The translations under genes were made by a program, and so were the position numbers. The notes beneath the pieces were generated by a model that saw nothing but the letters and a program-made list of their open reading frames with translations, was not told where the DNA came from and ran no database searches. This document shows positions 36,140 to 44,596 of a stretch of 60,175 nucleotides of DNA, in pieces. Numbering within the stretch: position 1 is the first letter of the stretch; each line of letters starts with the position of its first letter. This DNA comes from a virus. The stretch is taken from IMG/VR virus record IMGVR_UViG_3300044613_002805, positions 1 to 60,175 of that record; one strand, written 5' to 3'.

Positions 36140-36858
36140 TGCCAAAAGTCACAGCCTACACTGGTGGCCACCACGGAAACATAGATCAGCTACCACTACA
36201 CCGTGACTGGATGGATATTACTTTTGATAGACACGCATATCAGTGCTTTCCAATCTCCTTATCAAATAGACTTGGCTGGGGAATTTCCTATCCAGAAGAT
36301 ATCACGTTTATTTGGGACGGGATTAATGATTCTACAGGGGATCACGTAAAGGTTTTGTCTGGGTCTCAGTGGGCACATCCAAATCGTGGTAACAGGACCA
36401 TCAGTTTTTATACTGACCTGACCTTTGTAAAAGAAAATAACGAAAACCTAACTCTTTTAACTATGCCAGTTCCTAATCAGTTTATTAGAGGAGCTCAGTG
36501 TATGACTACGCTTATAAGCACATCTGTTTTACTAGGAGATCTCCCGATTGCTTGGATGATAACAGAACCAAATATTGAAATAACGATACCAGCAAATACT
36601 CCGATTGCCTCTATTTTGCCAATATCTCTCACCGACATTCAGTCACACGAGCTAGAGGTTCGGAATGGAAGGCCAGATTATGAAGATCTTAAATGGCAAG
36701 AAAACATGAGAGACCGTGGTACAGCCAGCCAAGAGAAAAACTCTAAGGGAGAGTGGACACACTTTTACAGAGATGCCGTTGATCACAATGGAAATTCTGC
36801 AGGAAATCACGAAGCTAAAAAGATTCTTATGAAAGTTATAAATAATGCCAAAAATTAA
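36139..36858 (+). CDS. DUF6065-like protein
   Basis: The 239-residue protein shows the layout I associate with DUF6065: a start RDWMDITFDRHAYQCFPISLSNRLGW, ISYPEDITFIWDG, a FYTDLTF strand and ITIPANTPIASILP near residue 150. The function is unknown; relatives occur near 2OG oxygenases in phages and bacteria (from memory, unchecked). It sits between oxygenases and overlaps the next gene by 14 bases, so it is clearly part of the pathway. DUF6065 assignment is tentative. Confidence 0.6.
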   Translation: MPKVTAYTGGHHGNIDQLPLHRDWMDITFDRHAYQCFPISLSNRLGWGISYPEDITFIWDGINDSTGDHVKVLSGSQWAHPNRGNRTISFYTDLTFVKENNENLTLLTMPVPNQFIRGAQCMTTLISTSVLLGDLPIAWMITEPNIEITIPANTPIASILPISLTDIQSHELEVRNGRPDYEDLKWQENMRDRGTASQEKNSKGEWTHFYRDAVDHNGNSAGNHEAKKILMKVINNAKN

Positions 36859-37570
36859 ATTTTTAGCAAACAGGGGATGGCTATCTGGAAAAGATCCATC
36901 AACGCCAGAGCCAGTATCTAAGAGTCTGCCAGAATGGTACACGTCTGCGGATAGGTTCTACAAGGGCCCAGATGGAACAAGTTTTATTGGGGCGGATGGC
37001 GGAAAGGTTCCAACCTGGAAGGCTTGTCCAGCAATATATGACATTTTTATTACTGGCTATGTATACAGAACTCCATGCGACATTGAGTTCTTCCTTGACA
37101 GCAAGAATGAGATTTCAGCCAAGGTTTTAGATCCTAAATACTCTGACTTTATTCAGTTTAGAGATCCAATGCCTCAGTTTGAGCATCCAAAGGGATATTA
37201 CAAGAAGCATTTTGCCTGGTACCCAGATTGGGCTGTAGCTACACCAAAAGGCTATAGCGTACTATATTCTCAGCCATTCGGTAGGTATGACTTACCGTTT
37301 ATGACAACAAGTGGAATTGTAGACAACGACAAGGTGAATCTGCCAGGAACCTTCCCATTCTTTATACAAGAAGGGTGGACTGGCGTAATTCCAGCGGGAA
37401 CGCCATATTCTCAGATGATACCATTTAAGAGAGAAGATTGGGAGTCTGAATACGAGTTTGACTCTGGCCTTTCTATAATGAAAAAGAACATGGAAAACTC
37501 AAAGAAATATCGAGTTCCTAGCGGTGGTGTATACTTGAAAGAGGTCTGGGAAAGACGAAAGTATGAATAA
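36845..37570 (+). CDS. Conserved phage protein related to the DUF6065-like gene
   Basis: A 241-residue protein with ACPAIYDIFITGYVYRTPCDIEF near residue 60 and the strong motif FFIQEGWTGVIPAGTPYSQMIPFKREDW near residues 180-205. I recall the second motif from T4-like cyanophage and other phage proteins of unknown function. It may share a fold with its neighbour (both end in an ...PAxTPxxxxxP loop). It belongs to the same transcription unit. Confidence 0.6.
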   Translation: MPKIKFLANRGWLSGKDPSTPEPVSKSLPEWYTSADRFYKGPDGTSFIGADGGKVPTWKACPAIYDIFITGYVYRTPCDIEFFLDSKNEISAKVLDPKYSDFIQFRDPMPQFEHPKGYYKKHFAWYPDWAVATPKGYSVLYSQPFGRYDLPFMTTSGIVDNDKVNLPGTFPFFIQEGWTGVIPAGTPYSQMIPFKREDWESEYEFDSGLSIMKKNMENSKKYRVPSGGVYLKEVWERRKYE

Positions 37571-37584
37571 CAAGGAGACTTATA

Positions 37585-38259
37585 ATGGAAAACTTAACTA
37601 ACAATCATATTGTTGATCGGGTTTCAATTACCCCATCAGGATTTTTTGGGTCATCCCCAGAAAACATTGTTACCCTGGAAGACTTTATGACTGATGAGGA
37701 GCTGACAGCTCTAAATGACTTCATCAGAAGCAACGAAAACTGGGATCAGACAGAAACCCATTATAACGAAAACGGAACTGTCATTTATGATGCTGGATAT
37801 TGGGACAATCGTGTAGCAACCTATCCGACTATTCAAAAAACAAATCCAGAAATTCCTGTGATTATTGAAGGAATGGTCGCAAGATTAAAAATAGAGGTAG
37901 ATAAGTTCTTTGGCGTAGACGCTCTTCCTACTAGCCCAGCAATGGTCAGATGGCTTCCAGGCCAACTACAGATGCCACACGCAGATAAAGAGCTTCACAC
38001 GGGACCAGACGCAGGTAAGCCAAATGACTTCCCGTATTACGACATTGCAGGTCTTTTCTACATTAACGATGATTACGAGGGCGGAGAGCTGTATTTTCCA
38101 AACCAAGATATTAGGTTCAAGCCTAAGAGGGGTGCCGCATACTTTTTCCCTGGAGATATGAATTATATTCATGGAGTATCAGAGATTATCTCTGGAATTA
38201 GATATACTGTACCGTTCTTTTGGACCATTCTTTCTCATAAAGAAAAAGAATCTGAGTAA
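37585..38259 (+). CDS. 2OG-Fe(II) oxygenase (array member 3)
   Basis: The 224-residue protein has H132, D134 (PHADKELH), distal H196 (YIHGVSEI) and R206 (IRYTVPFFW), with LFYINDDYEGGELYFPNQDIRFKP. GGAGA precedes ATG 37585. It is a standard P4H-type oxygenase. The next gene begins two bases after its stop. Confidence 0.9.
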   Translation: MENLTNNHIVDRVSITPSGFFGSSPENIVTLEDFMTDEELTALNDFIRSNENWDQTETHYNENGTVIYDAGYWDNRVATYPTIQKTNPEIPVIIEGMVARLKIEVDKFFGVDALPTSPAMVRWLPGQLQMPHADKELHTGPDAGKPNDFPYYDIAGLFYINDDYEGGELYFPNQDIRFKPKRGAAYFFPGDMNYIHGVSEIISGIRYTVPFFWTILSHKEKESE

Positions 38260-38260
38260 A

Positions 38261-38989
38261 ATGCATGGAACAAGCTATATTACCTATATAGATGTTCCAA
38301 ACATAAATGGGACTGCTGGAGTTGACCAAAACAAGGTTATAGAAGTCTTAGACTTTTTAGATAAAGATACTTGCAACAGCTTAATTAATTATATAGATGC
38401 TAACTCGGAAAGATGGAATCATTTTGCCTCATATGAGTATCGACTTGGCAAGTCTCCAAAGCCAGATTTAAGTTTTGAACTATTTGGCCTACCATCAGAT
38501 TTTATAGGTAGGCTAGTCAAAGATATCAAGCAGATGACATCTTCTGTTTTTCTAAAGGAAATCTCTTTAAACACAATCCATGCACAAAGATTTGGCAAAG
38601 GCGGATCTGGCTCGGTACATTCTGATAACACCAATGAGGATGGGTCGGATAGTCATTATGAAATTAATAAGTATGCAGCAATTATCTATCTAAATGACCA
38701 ATATTCTGGTGGAGAGATATATTTTCCAGAACATGACCTGAGCATTAAGCCAAGGGCTGGATCCATGCTTCTTTTTCCAGGAGGAAAGGAAAATCTCCAC
38801 GGCGTAAATGAAATTGTTTCTGGATATCGGCACACAATCATATCTTTTTGGGATTTTGCTGAGTCAAAATACTCAGAAGAACGAGAGTTGTGGAGAGCAG
38901 ATAGCATGAAAAAATGGTCTGATTCTTGGCAGGTAGAGTGGGAAAAAGAATGGAAGTCTAGATGGGCTCTCTTAAATTTCATTGATTAA
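38261..38989 (+). CDS. 2OG-Fe(II) oxygenase (array member 4)
   Basis: I start at ATG 38261, two bases past the previous stop, not at the longer frame from 38171 that overlaps it. The 242-residue protein has H120, D122 (VHSDNTNEDG), distal H180 (NLHGVNEI) and R190 (YRHTIISFW). The C-terminus is Trp-rich (WADSMKKWSDSWQVEWEKEWKSRW), probably a helical tail for binding. Confidence 0.88.
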   Translation: MHGTSYITYIDVPNINGTAGVDQNKVIEVLDFLDKDTCNSLINYIDANSERWNHFASYEYRLGKSPKPDLSFELFGLPSDFIGRLVKDIKQMTSSVFLKEISLNTIHAQRFGKGGSGSVHSDNTNEDGSDSHYEINKYAAIIYLNDQYSGGEIYFPEHDLSIKPRAGSMLLFPGGKENLHGVNEIVSGYRHTIISFWDFAESKYSEERELWRADSMKKWSDSWQVEWEKEWKSRWALLNFID

Positions 38990-39010
38990 TTAGGCTTTTC
39001 CACCATCTGC

Positions 39011-39016
39011 TATAAT
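39011..39016 (+). promoter_or_regulatory. -10 box inside the oxygenase array
   Basis: TATAAT with a 23-base leader holding AAGGAG before ATG 39040, so the array has at least a second entry point. Confidence 0.5.
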
Positions 39017-39039
39017 ATATTTAAAAGGAGTGCTTAAAC

Positions 39040-39786
39040 ATGAACTTGGCCAATAAAAATAGGATTACTAATGATATAGTCCTTTATGAGAATTTTCTAA
39101 CCCCAGAAGAGTCTCAAAAAATTATAAAGATTTTAGACAAGGTTGCTGAAACTGGCAAAATTACATGGATGCCTATATCATTCTATGAGTCTTATTCTTC
39201 TGTTTTGCCACAAGATGGCGATCAGGAGATTCTAGACGAGGGCCTTGATTCTGATATTTTTTCAAAAATTAAGCAGGGAATTATTGAAGCCGTAGCGTCT
39301 GTTCATGACCTAGATCCAAAAACAATTGTTCAGATTGGGTACCACACACAAAAGTGGGAACCAGGGGCATATGCAAGAGTTCATTCTGATAATACAGACG
39401 AACACGGAAACTCTGGGCCGTTTACTAGAAGCAGATACGCAGCATTCCTTTATCTAAATGATGATTTTGGTGGAGGACTTCTAAGGTTTCCATCGCAAGA
39501 TATAGAAATTAAGCCAAAGGTTGGAATGCTTGCAGCATTTGACGGTGGCTTTAACAATATGCATGAGGTTACCTTGATTGAGTCAGGTGTTAGGTATACA
39601 ATTGGATCTTTCTGGGACGACCGTGAAGAAGATGCATACCCTCAAGAGCTGAGAGACGCCTGGGCCGAAGAAATGAAAAAGATTAGAGATGGCCAGGAGC
39701 TGGAAAGAAAAGAGTGGCAGGATCTATTGAAAGAAGGATACAAAATAGACATGCACGGAAATAAGTATAAGGTAGAAGACCTATAA
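39040..39786 (+). CDS. 2OG-Fe(II) oxygenase (array member 5)
   Basis: The 248-residue protein has H115, D117 (RVHSDNTDEHG), distal H175 (MHEVTLIESG) and R185 (VRYTIGSFW). The strand FLYLNDDFGGGLLRFPSQDIEIKP is a clear P4H core. A charged helical tail follows, as in the gene at 38261. Both share HSDNT and W-D-x-R, so they are close paralogues. Confidence 0.9.
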   Translation: MNLANKNRITNDIVLYENFLTPEESQKIIKILDKVAETGKITWMPISFYESYSSVLPQDGDQEILDEGLDSDIFSKIKQGIIEAVASVHDLDPKTIVQIGYHTQKWEPGAYARVHSDNTDEHGNSGPFTRSRYAAFLYLNDDFGGGLLRFPSQDIEIKPKVGMLAAFDGGFNNMHEVTLIESGVRYTIGSFWDDREEDAYPQELRDAWAEEMKKIRDGQELERKEWQDLLKEGYKIDMHGNKYKVEDL

Positions 39787-39787
39787 A

Positions 39788-40447
39788 ATGATTACGTCGT
39801 TAAAAGAAGTATTGAAGAGCAATGGTGTCCATTTTGAAGAGCTAACAGATGAGCTCTTATCTATCGATAACTTCTTGACAGACGAAGAGCTAGACTTTCT
39901 TTGGAGCAAGATTAATGCAGCCTCCCAGTCAGACTGGGAAATTGAATATATGTCAAACCTAAAAAATTTTTGTCTAGAAAAGTTTGGAAGAGAAGACGTA
40001 GACAATCTTGTTGCTGAAGGAAAGTTTGAAATTACCCAGAACTGGGTAGATAAAAATCTTAACATAAGTAAATACCCAGAATATAACATTTTTTATGAAA
40101 GACTCGCCTCGATGGTCAGAGAATCCGATGACTCACTAGAGCTTAGCGGACTCGCAACAATCCAAAGAATGCAGCCAGAGGTTGAGCTAAAGTCTCATAC
40201 TGATCAACATACAGACCCATCTATTAGATACGCAGCTATTGTATACATTAATGACGACTATAACGATGGCGAGTTGTTCTTTAAAAACTTAGGCCTAAAG
40301 CTAAGGCCAAAGCCAAAATGCTTGTTAATTTTTCCAGGTAACGAAAAGTATGAGCATGGAGTAGAATTTGTTTCAGAAGGCCCAATTAGATATGTCCTAG
40401 TGGGCTTTATAAAAGAGGTTGGACACTATCAAAGGAATAGGTACTAA
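39788..40447 (+). CDS. 2OG-Fe(II) oxygenase (array member 6; paralogue of 228)
   Basis: The 219-residue protein has H137, D139 (SHTDQHTDPS), distal H190 (YEHGVEFV) and R201 (IRYVLVGF). It is the closest relative in the window of the enzyme at 228-896: the same FLTDEE start, KFEIT, HTDPS and RY-end. Both have an N-terminal helix with KFG(R/H)(E/D)D. Its ATG follows the previous stop by one base. Confidence 0.9.
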   Translation: MITSLKEVLKSNGVHFEELTDELLSIDNFLTDEELDFLWSKINAASQSDWEIEYMSNLKNFCLEKFGREDVDNLVAEGKFEITQNWVDKNLNISKYPEYNIFYERLASMVRESDDSLELSGLATIQRMQPEVELKSHTDQHTDPSIRYAAIVYINDDYNDGELFFKNLGLKLRPKPKCLLIFPGNEKYEHGVEFVSEGPIRYVLVGFIKEVGHYQRNRY

Positions 40448-40448
40448 T

Positions 40449-41150
40449 ATGAAAAAGCAAGTATTGCATGAAAAGGTTTTCTACTATGAAGATGCCGTTG
40501 AAAACTTCAAAGAGGTTATGGATACAATTAAAGAGTTGGATGAAATAGGTGCATCAGAGGGAAATCCATTATGGCAAGATTGGACATCTTCAAACGATAA
40601 GTCCTTTATATATGGAGAAACTCAGTCATTTGATCTTAATCAGATTAGGCATATGGAAGAGCCATATAGAAGTAAGTCTGAGTTTATCTATATAAGTATC
40701 ATGAAGTCTCTTTACAATGTTTGCAAAGACTATGCTTCGTCAATTGGAGATACCGATGAGCCACGGCTATTTCCAGTTTTCAACATTAAGAAGTACAACA
40801 CTGGTGCCGCAATGGGGGCACACTATGATCAGCTTGATGGAGACAAGACTCTGAGATATTCGTTAGTCATGTATCTAAATGAAGTTCCCGAGGGTGGAGA
40901 AATATCATTTAAATTATCGGACTATGAAGATCACCACCAAGTGGTTAGCCCAGATCTAGACTATGATGTTGCAGTAAAAAATAATCAAATAGACTTCGGG
41001 GTAAAGCCAAGTGCTGGAAGTGTTATTATTTTCCCATCTTCTGCCCCATACTACCATATCGCTCACACAGTCAAGTCTGGTGTTAAGTACATGATTCCTA
41101 GCCACTGGATTCACAATGACATGGACATGAGGGATGGTTGCAGTGTATAA
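40449..41150 (+). CDS. 2OG-Fe(II) oxygenase (array member 7)
   Basis: ATG 40449 is chosen because it follows the previous stop; the longer frame from 40419 overlaps it. The 233-residue protein has H125, D127 (GAHYDQLDGD), distal H206 (YYHIAHTVKSG) and K213 (VKYMIPSHW). An insert (about residues 156-182) is unique to this copy. The end overlaps the next gene by 17 bases. Confidence 0.88.
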   Translation: MKKQVLHEKVFYYEDAVENFKEVMDTIKELDEIGASEGNPLWQDWTSSNDKSFIYGETQSFDLNQIRHMEEPYRSKSEFIYISIMKSLYNVCKDYASSIGDTDEPRLFPVFNIKKYNTGAAMGAHYDQLDGDKTLRYSLVMYLNEVPEGGEISFKLSDYEDHHQVVSPDLDYDVAVKNNQIDFGVKPSAGSVIIFPSSAPYYHIAHTVKSGVKYMIPSHWIHNDMDMRDGCSV

Positions 41151-41991
41151 CTTTGATATTGAAAAAATACAGGACACTGTCTGGGTATTTAAGAAGGCTA
41201 TTAAAAATCCGCAAGACTTCATTGACTATTTTGAGAAAAATAAAGAGTGGAAAGACTGGTATACCTTTGGAAAGCATGCGGAAGGCACTCAGTTTGCCGT
41301 TAAGTTTCAAAATTTTCCAACTATAGAGGAGTGGGAGTATGAAAAAGATCACAACCCACTAGACTTTACAAGAGATGGGTATTTTGAAAATGAGATTAAC
41401 GATCTTTTCTACAATGCTACAAAACTTTATGTAGAGGCAAACGACGTTTCTCTTGACAACTGGGTTTATGAAGGCTGGAACATTGCAAAATACGAAGAAA
41501 AACCAGACAGTCCGCTAGAGTACGCCATGGTGCATCATACAGATTTTCAGAGAGAGTTTGCATACAATCCTGGATCTAAGTTTGGGGTAACTGCTGTATT
41601 TTACCTAAATGATGATTATGAAGGCGGAGATGTTATGTTTAGGTTCCTAGACGAAAACGATACATCTATAATCAAAGAAGACTATACCTATAAGCCGCAG
41701 GCTGGAGACATTGTTGTATTTATGTCTGGACACCCACACTATCACGGTGTAAAGAAGGTTTCTAAGGGTGAAAAATATATAGTTAGAACTTATTGGAGAT
41801 ACCTTTACGAGGGGCATCCTCTTTGGCTAAAGCTTCAAGAGAAATATGGGCCAGATATCTGGAAGCAACTAGAAGATGAGAGGCTAAAGTTTAATAGAAA
41901 TAGCGACAACATCAAGATGGTCAACAACATCCCATTCTGGGTTGAATTTGAAGAATATTATAAAAAAGAGATAGAGTCTTTAAATCTATGA
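41134..41991 (+). CDS. 2OG-Fe(II) oxygenase (array member 8)
   Basis: The 285-residue enzyme is the largest of the set: H135, D137 (VHHTDFQRE), distal H204 (PHYHGVKKV) and K214 (EKYIVRTYW), with VFYLNDDYEGGDVMF. A C-terminal Trp/Lys-rich helix (EGHPLWLKLQEKYGPDIWKQLEDERL) is added. ATG 41134 lies inside the previous gene. Confidence 0.88.
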   Translation: MVAVYNFDIEKIQDTVWVFKKAIKNPQDFIDYFEKNKEWKDWYTFGKHAEGTQFAVKFQNFPTIEEWEYEKDHNPLDFTRDGYFENEINDLFYNATKLYVEANDVSLDNWVYEGWNIAKYEEKPDSPLEYAMVHHTDFQREFAYNPGSKFGVTAVFYLNDDYEGGDVMFRFLDENDTSIIKEDYTYKPQAGDIVVFMSGHPHYHGVKKVSKGEKYIVRTYWRYLYEGHPLWLKLQEKYGPDIWKQLEDERLKFNRNSDNIKMVNNIPFWVEFEEYYKKEIESLNL

Positions 41992-42656
41992 AAACGGCCA
42001 TTGTTACTGGATCAAGCAAAGGCGTAGGGCTGGCCACAGTCAAGCTTCTTGCTGAGAATGGTTATCGGGTTATCGCTGTGTCCAGAGACTTGTCAAGGGT
42101 CTCAGAATTGGCATCTGAAAATATTGAGGTCTATAAGCTAGATATTACTCAGCCAAAAGAGATAAAAGAATTCTTTGAAAAGTATAAAGACATAACCCTA
42201 GATCTTCTTGTCAATAATGCTGGCGGTGGATCAAGCCCAACCAGCATCATTAATGAAACAATGGATAACTTCAGGGTTGCCTATGACATAAACGTTTCTG
42301 GTCCAATGTACCTATCTCAGCTTTTTGTTCCATGCTTAAAAAAATCGGACTCCCCGACAATTATTTTTGTGACATCTCTTTCTGGAAAGGTGCCATTTAG
42401 AGGAGGCGGTAACTATACCAATGCAAAAAGAGGCATGATGGCTTTGGTCGACACCATGAGAATGGAGTTTCCACAGTACGGTATTAAGGTTACAGAGATA
42501 TGCCCAGGAACAATAGATACACAGGTTGAGAAAAAAGATAACGCTCTAACGGCAGAAGACATGGCGGAAGCTATCAGATGGGTGTCCTCTTTGCCAAAAC
42601 ACTTCAACATAAATCACCTGGAAGTAAGCAATATTTTTAACAGTAAGTATATGTGA
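41988..42656 (+). CDS. Short-chain dehydrogenase/reductase (SDR)
   Basis: The 222-residue protein has the nucleotide-binding TGSSKGVG (residues 7-14), NNAG (76-79), a Ser near 130, and the catalytic Tyr143-x-x-x-Lys147 (YTNAK). SDRs oxidise or reduce alcohol/carbonyl groups using NAD(P). Its position between oxygenases suggests it acts on a hydroxylated product, such as turning an alcohol into a ketone (inference). Coupled to both neighbours. Confidence 0.88.
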   Translation: MKTAIVTGSSKGVGLATVKLLAENGYRVIAVSRDLSRVSELASENIEVYKLDITQPKEIKEFFEKYKDITLDLLVNNAGGGSSPTSIINETMDNFRVAYDINVSGPMYLSQLFVPCLKKSDSPTIIFVTSLSGKVPFRGGGNYTNAKRGMMALVDTMRMEFPQYGIKVTEICPGTIDTQVEKKDNALTAEDMAEAIRWVSSLPKHFNINHLEVSNIFNSKYM

Positions 42657-42660
42657 TAGC

Positions 42661-43227
42661 ATGGAGATTAACAAATTACACGAAGATGTTTATGAGATTA
42701 ACAACTTTCTTTCTGGAGAAGAGTTCCAAGAAGTCCTTAATGTCATAAATGCACTTAGCGAAAAAGACTGGTTTTCCGAAGACACGGCACAAGACAAAGA
42801 TTTTGCAGATTTTTGGTACGGGAAAAACCTAGAGTTTAAAACAGACAACATTTTTAAAGAAATTAATAATAAAATGGAGTCACTATTTGAGTCCTACCAC
42901 TACTACCCATCTAATCTTCTTTTGCAAAGGTACAAGATAGGTGACTTTATTCAGCCACATACTGATCAGTGGAATCCAGATTTGCCATACTATATCGGAT
43001 ATGGTTTTTGCTTATATTATAATGACGACTATGAGGGCGGAGAGCTAGAATATCCAGAGCTGGGTATAACTGTTAAGCCAAAAGCAAATTCTCTGTACAT
43101 TCATGGCGGACACATAAGGCACGGATCAAAGCCAGTATTAAATGATAAAATAAGATACTTTTCAACTGTTTTTGTAAGGGGAACAGACGAGAAACCAACA
43201 AGACTAAAAGGAGATTTGTTTAAATGA
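42661..43227 (+). CDS. 2OG-Fe(II) oxygenase (array member 9)
   Basis: The shortest member, 188 residues, with H100, D102 (PHTDQWNPD), distal H154 (IRHGSKPV) and R165 (IRYFSTVF), and YYNDDYEGGELEYPELGITVKP. It lacks an N-terminal extension. Its stop overlaps the next start by four bases. Confidence 0.88.
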   Translation: MEINKLHEDVYEINNFLSGEEFQEVLNVINALSEKDWFSEDTAQDKDFADFWYGKNLEFKTDNIFKEINNKMESLFESYHYYPSNLLLQRYKIGDFIQPHTDQWNPDLPYYIGYGFCLYYNDDYEGGELEYPELGITVKPKANSLYIHGGHIRHGSKPVLNDKIRYFSTVFVRGTDEKPTRLKGDLFK

Positions 43228-43805
43228 CACACCAGATAACACAGCAAGAGCACTTTATTCTAGAAATCTTAAAAAAGAAGAAAAATGGGTACTATGTTGA
43301 GCTAGGAGCAGCACACTATAGCGAAGGAAATAATACCTACCTATTAGAGCAAGATTATGACTGGAAGGGTGTGTCTTTTGAAATTATAGACTCTATGCGA
43401 GAAGAGTTTAACTTAAATAGAATGAATCCCTGCATGGGGGATGCCCTATCGTTTAACTATATTGAATACTTTGAAAAAAATGAGTTCCCAAAGCAGATAG
43501 ACTATCTTCAACTAGATATTGATGCAGGATATGATTTCGCTGGGAGACCAGTAGGAAATAGTCACTGGACACTACAGGGACTTGTCGCTGTGCCCCTAAA
43601 TACTTATAGATTTAGCATTATTACGTTTGAGCATGACGCAAACATGTACTGGAAAAACAGTACAATTAGAGATGCTCAAAGAGAAATCCTAGATTCTTTT
43701 GGATATTCTTTGGTACACAGGTCATTTCACGAAGACTGGTGGGTAGATCCAAACGTAATTGGTCATGGGGAATACCGAGACTTCTTACACTGGCAAACAC
43801 TCTAG
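43224..43805 (+). CDS. Class I methyltransferase-like protein, FkbM-type
   Basis: The 193-residue protein shows the Rossmann methyltransferase pattern: motif I GYYVELGAAHYSEGNN (residues 21-36), then GVSFEI (strand 2), a DAL step and DYLQLDIDAG (strand 4). FkbM-type enzymes methylate hydroxyls on sugars or small molecules. With the oxygenases and the SDR next to it, it could cap hydroxyl groups (inference). SAM binding is expected, not shown. Confidence 0.65.
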   Translation: MTHQITQQEHFILEILKKKKNGYYVELGAAHYSEGNNTYLLEQDYDWKGVSFEIIDSMREEFNLNRMNPCMGDALSFNYIEYFEKNEFPKQIDYLQLDIDAGYDFAGRPVGNSHWTLQGLVAVPLNTYRFSIITFEHDANMYWKNSTIRDAQREILDSFGYSLVHRSFHEDWWVDPNVIGHGEYRDFLHWQTL

Positions 43806-43833
43806 CTTATTGCAGGGCATCTTGGCAATCTGG

Positions 43834-43839
43834 TATAAT
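43834..43839 (+). promoter_or_regulatory. -10 box
   Basis: TATAAT with a 32-base leader holding AGGAG before GTG 43872. Confidence 0.5.
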
Positions 43840-43871
43840 AAATATATTCAGCACTTGCAAAAGGAGTATAT

Positions 43872-44567
43872 GTGGACTATCAAGAAGCACTTGACAAATA
43901 TCTGGTAAGCCAGGTATCTATTTATCCACCATTTTTCTCTCCACTATGGATTAAGACCTCTAACTTTAATCCTAAGATATATGCTGAAAACATTTTTTAT
44001 TATGAAAATGTTGTTTTTCATCCAGATCAAGTTTTAGCTGCGATAGAAGAATCAGAAATAATCATAAAGGATACTGATGCCATTGGAAAGTGGCAGCCAT
44101 GGGTGGGTAAGGACGACATAGTCTTGCCAGACGGAAGGAATAGCGATTACGTATTTGGAGAGACAAAGACTACAAATCCCAAAAAGTATTTGACTAGTTC
44201 TCCAGCCGTACAGTTTGCTTTTGGACAAATTAAGAATTCTTTGACATTTACTACAGACCACTATGCGTCTTTGCTGGGAATAGATCCAGGAAAGATGTCA
44301 ACAATTATGATAAGCAAATACTTTACTGGAGCAGAACTAGGGCTTCATACCGACTCATATAGGGACAATGCCTATCTATCAGCTGTCCTGTATTTAAATG
44401 ATGACTATGAAGGCGGAGAAATCGTTTTCCCTAATCAGGATGTAAAGATTAAACCTTCGGCTGGAAGCATTATTGTCTTCCCATCGCTAGAGCCATTTTT
44501 CCATGAGTCTTTAAAGGTCACTTCTGGAGAGAAATATATGTGCTCTGTGTTCCTTTTTAAGGACTAA
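43872..44567 (+). CDS. 2OG-Fe(II) oxygenase (array member 10)
   Basis: The 231-residue protein has H159, D161 (LHTDSYRD), distal H211 (FFHESLKV) and K221 (EKYMCSVF), with VLYLNDDYEGGEIVFPNQDVKIKP. It starts at GTG 43872, five bases after AGGAG. Last oxygenase, directly before the fibre gene at 44597. Confidence 0.9.
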   Translation: MDYQEALDKYLVSQVSIYPPFFSPLWIKTSNFNPKIYAENIFYYENVVFHPDQVLAAIEESEIIIKDTDAIGKWQPWVGKDDIVLPDGRNSDYVFGETKTTNPKKYLTSSPAVQFAFGQIKNSLTFTTDHYASLLGIDPGKMSTIMISKYFTGAELGLHTDSYRDNAYLSAVLYLNDDYEGGEIVFPNQDVKIKPSAGSIIVFPSLEPFFHESLKVTSGEKYMCSVFLFKD

Positions 44568-44584
44568 TTCCTAAATCTGTGTGG

Positions 44585-44590
44585 TAAAAT
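44585..44590 (+). promoter_or_regulatory. -10 box for a leaderless start
   Basis: TAAAAT is 6 bases before ATG 44597. Confidence 0.55.
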
Positions 44591-44596
44591 AGTCCT

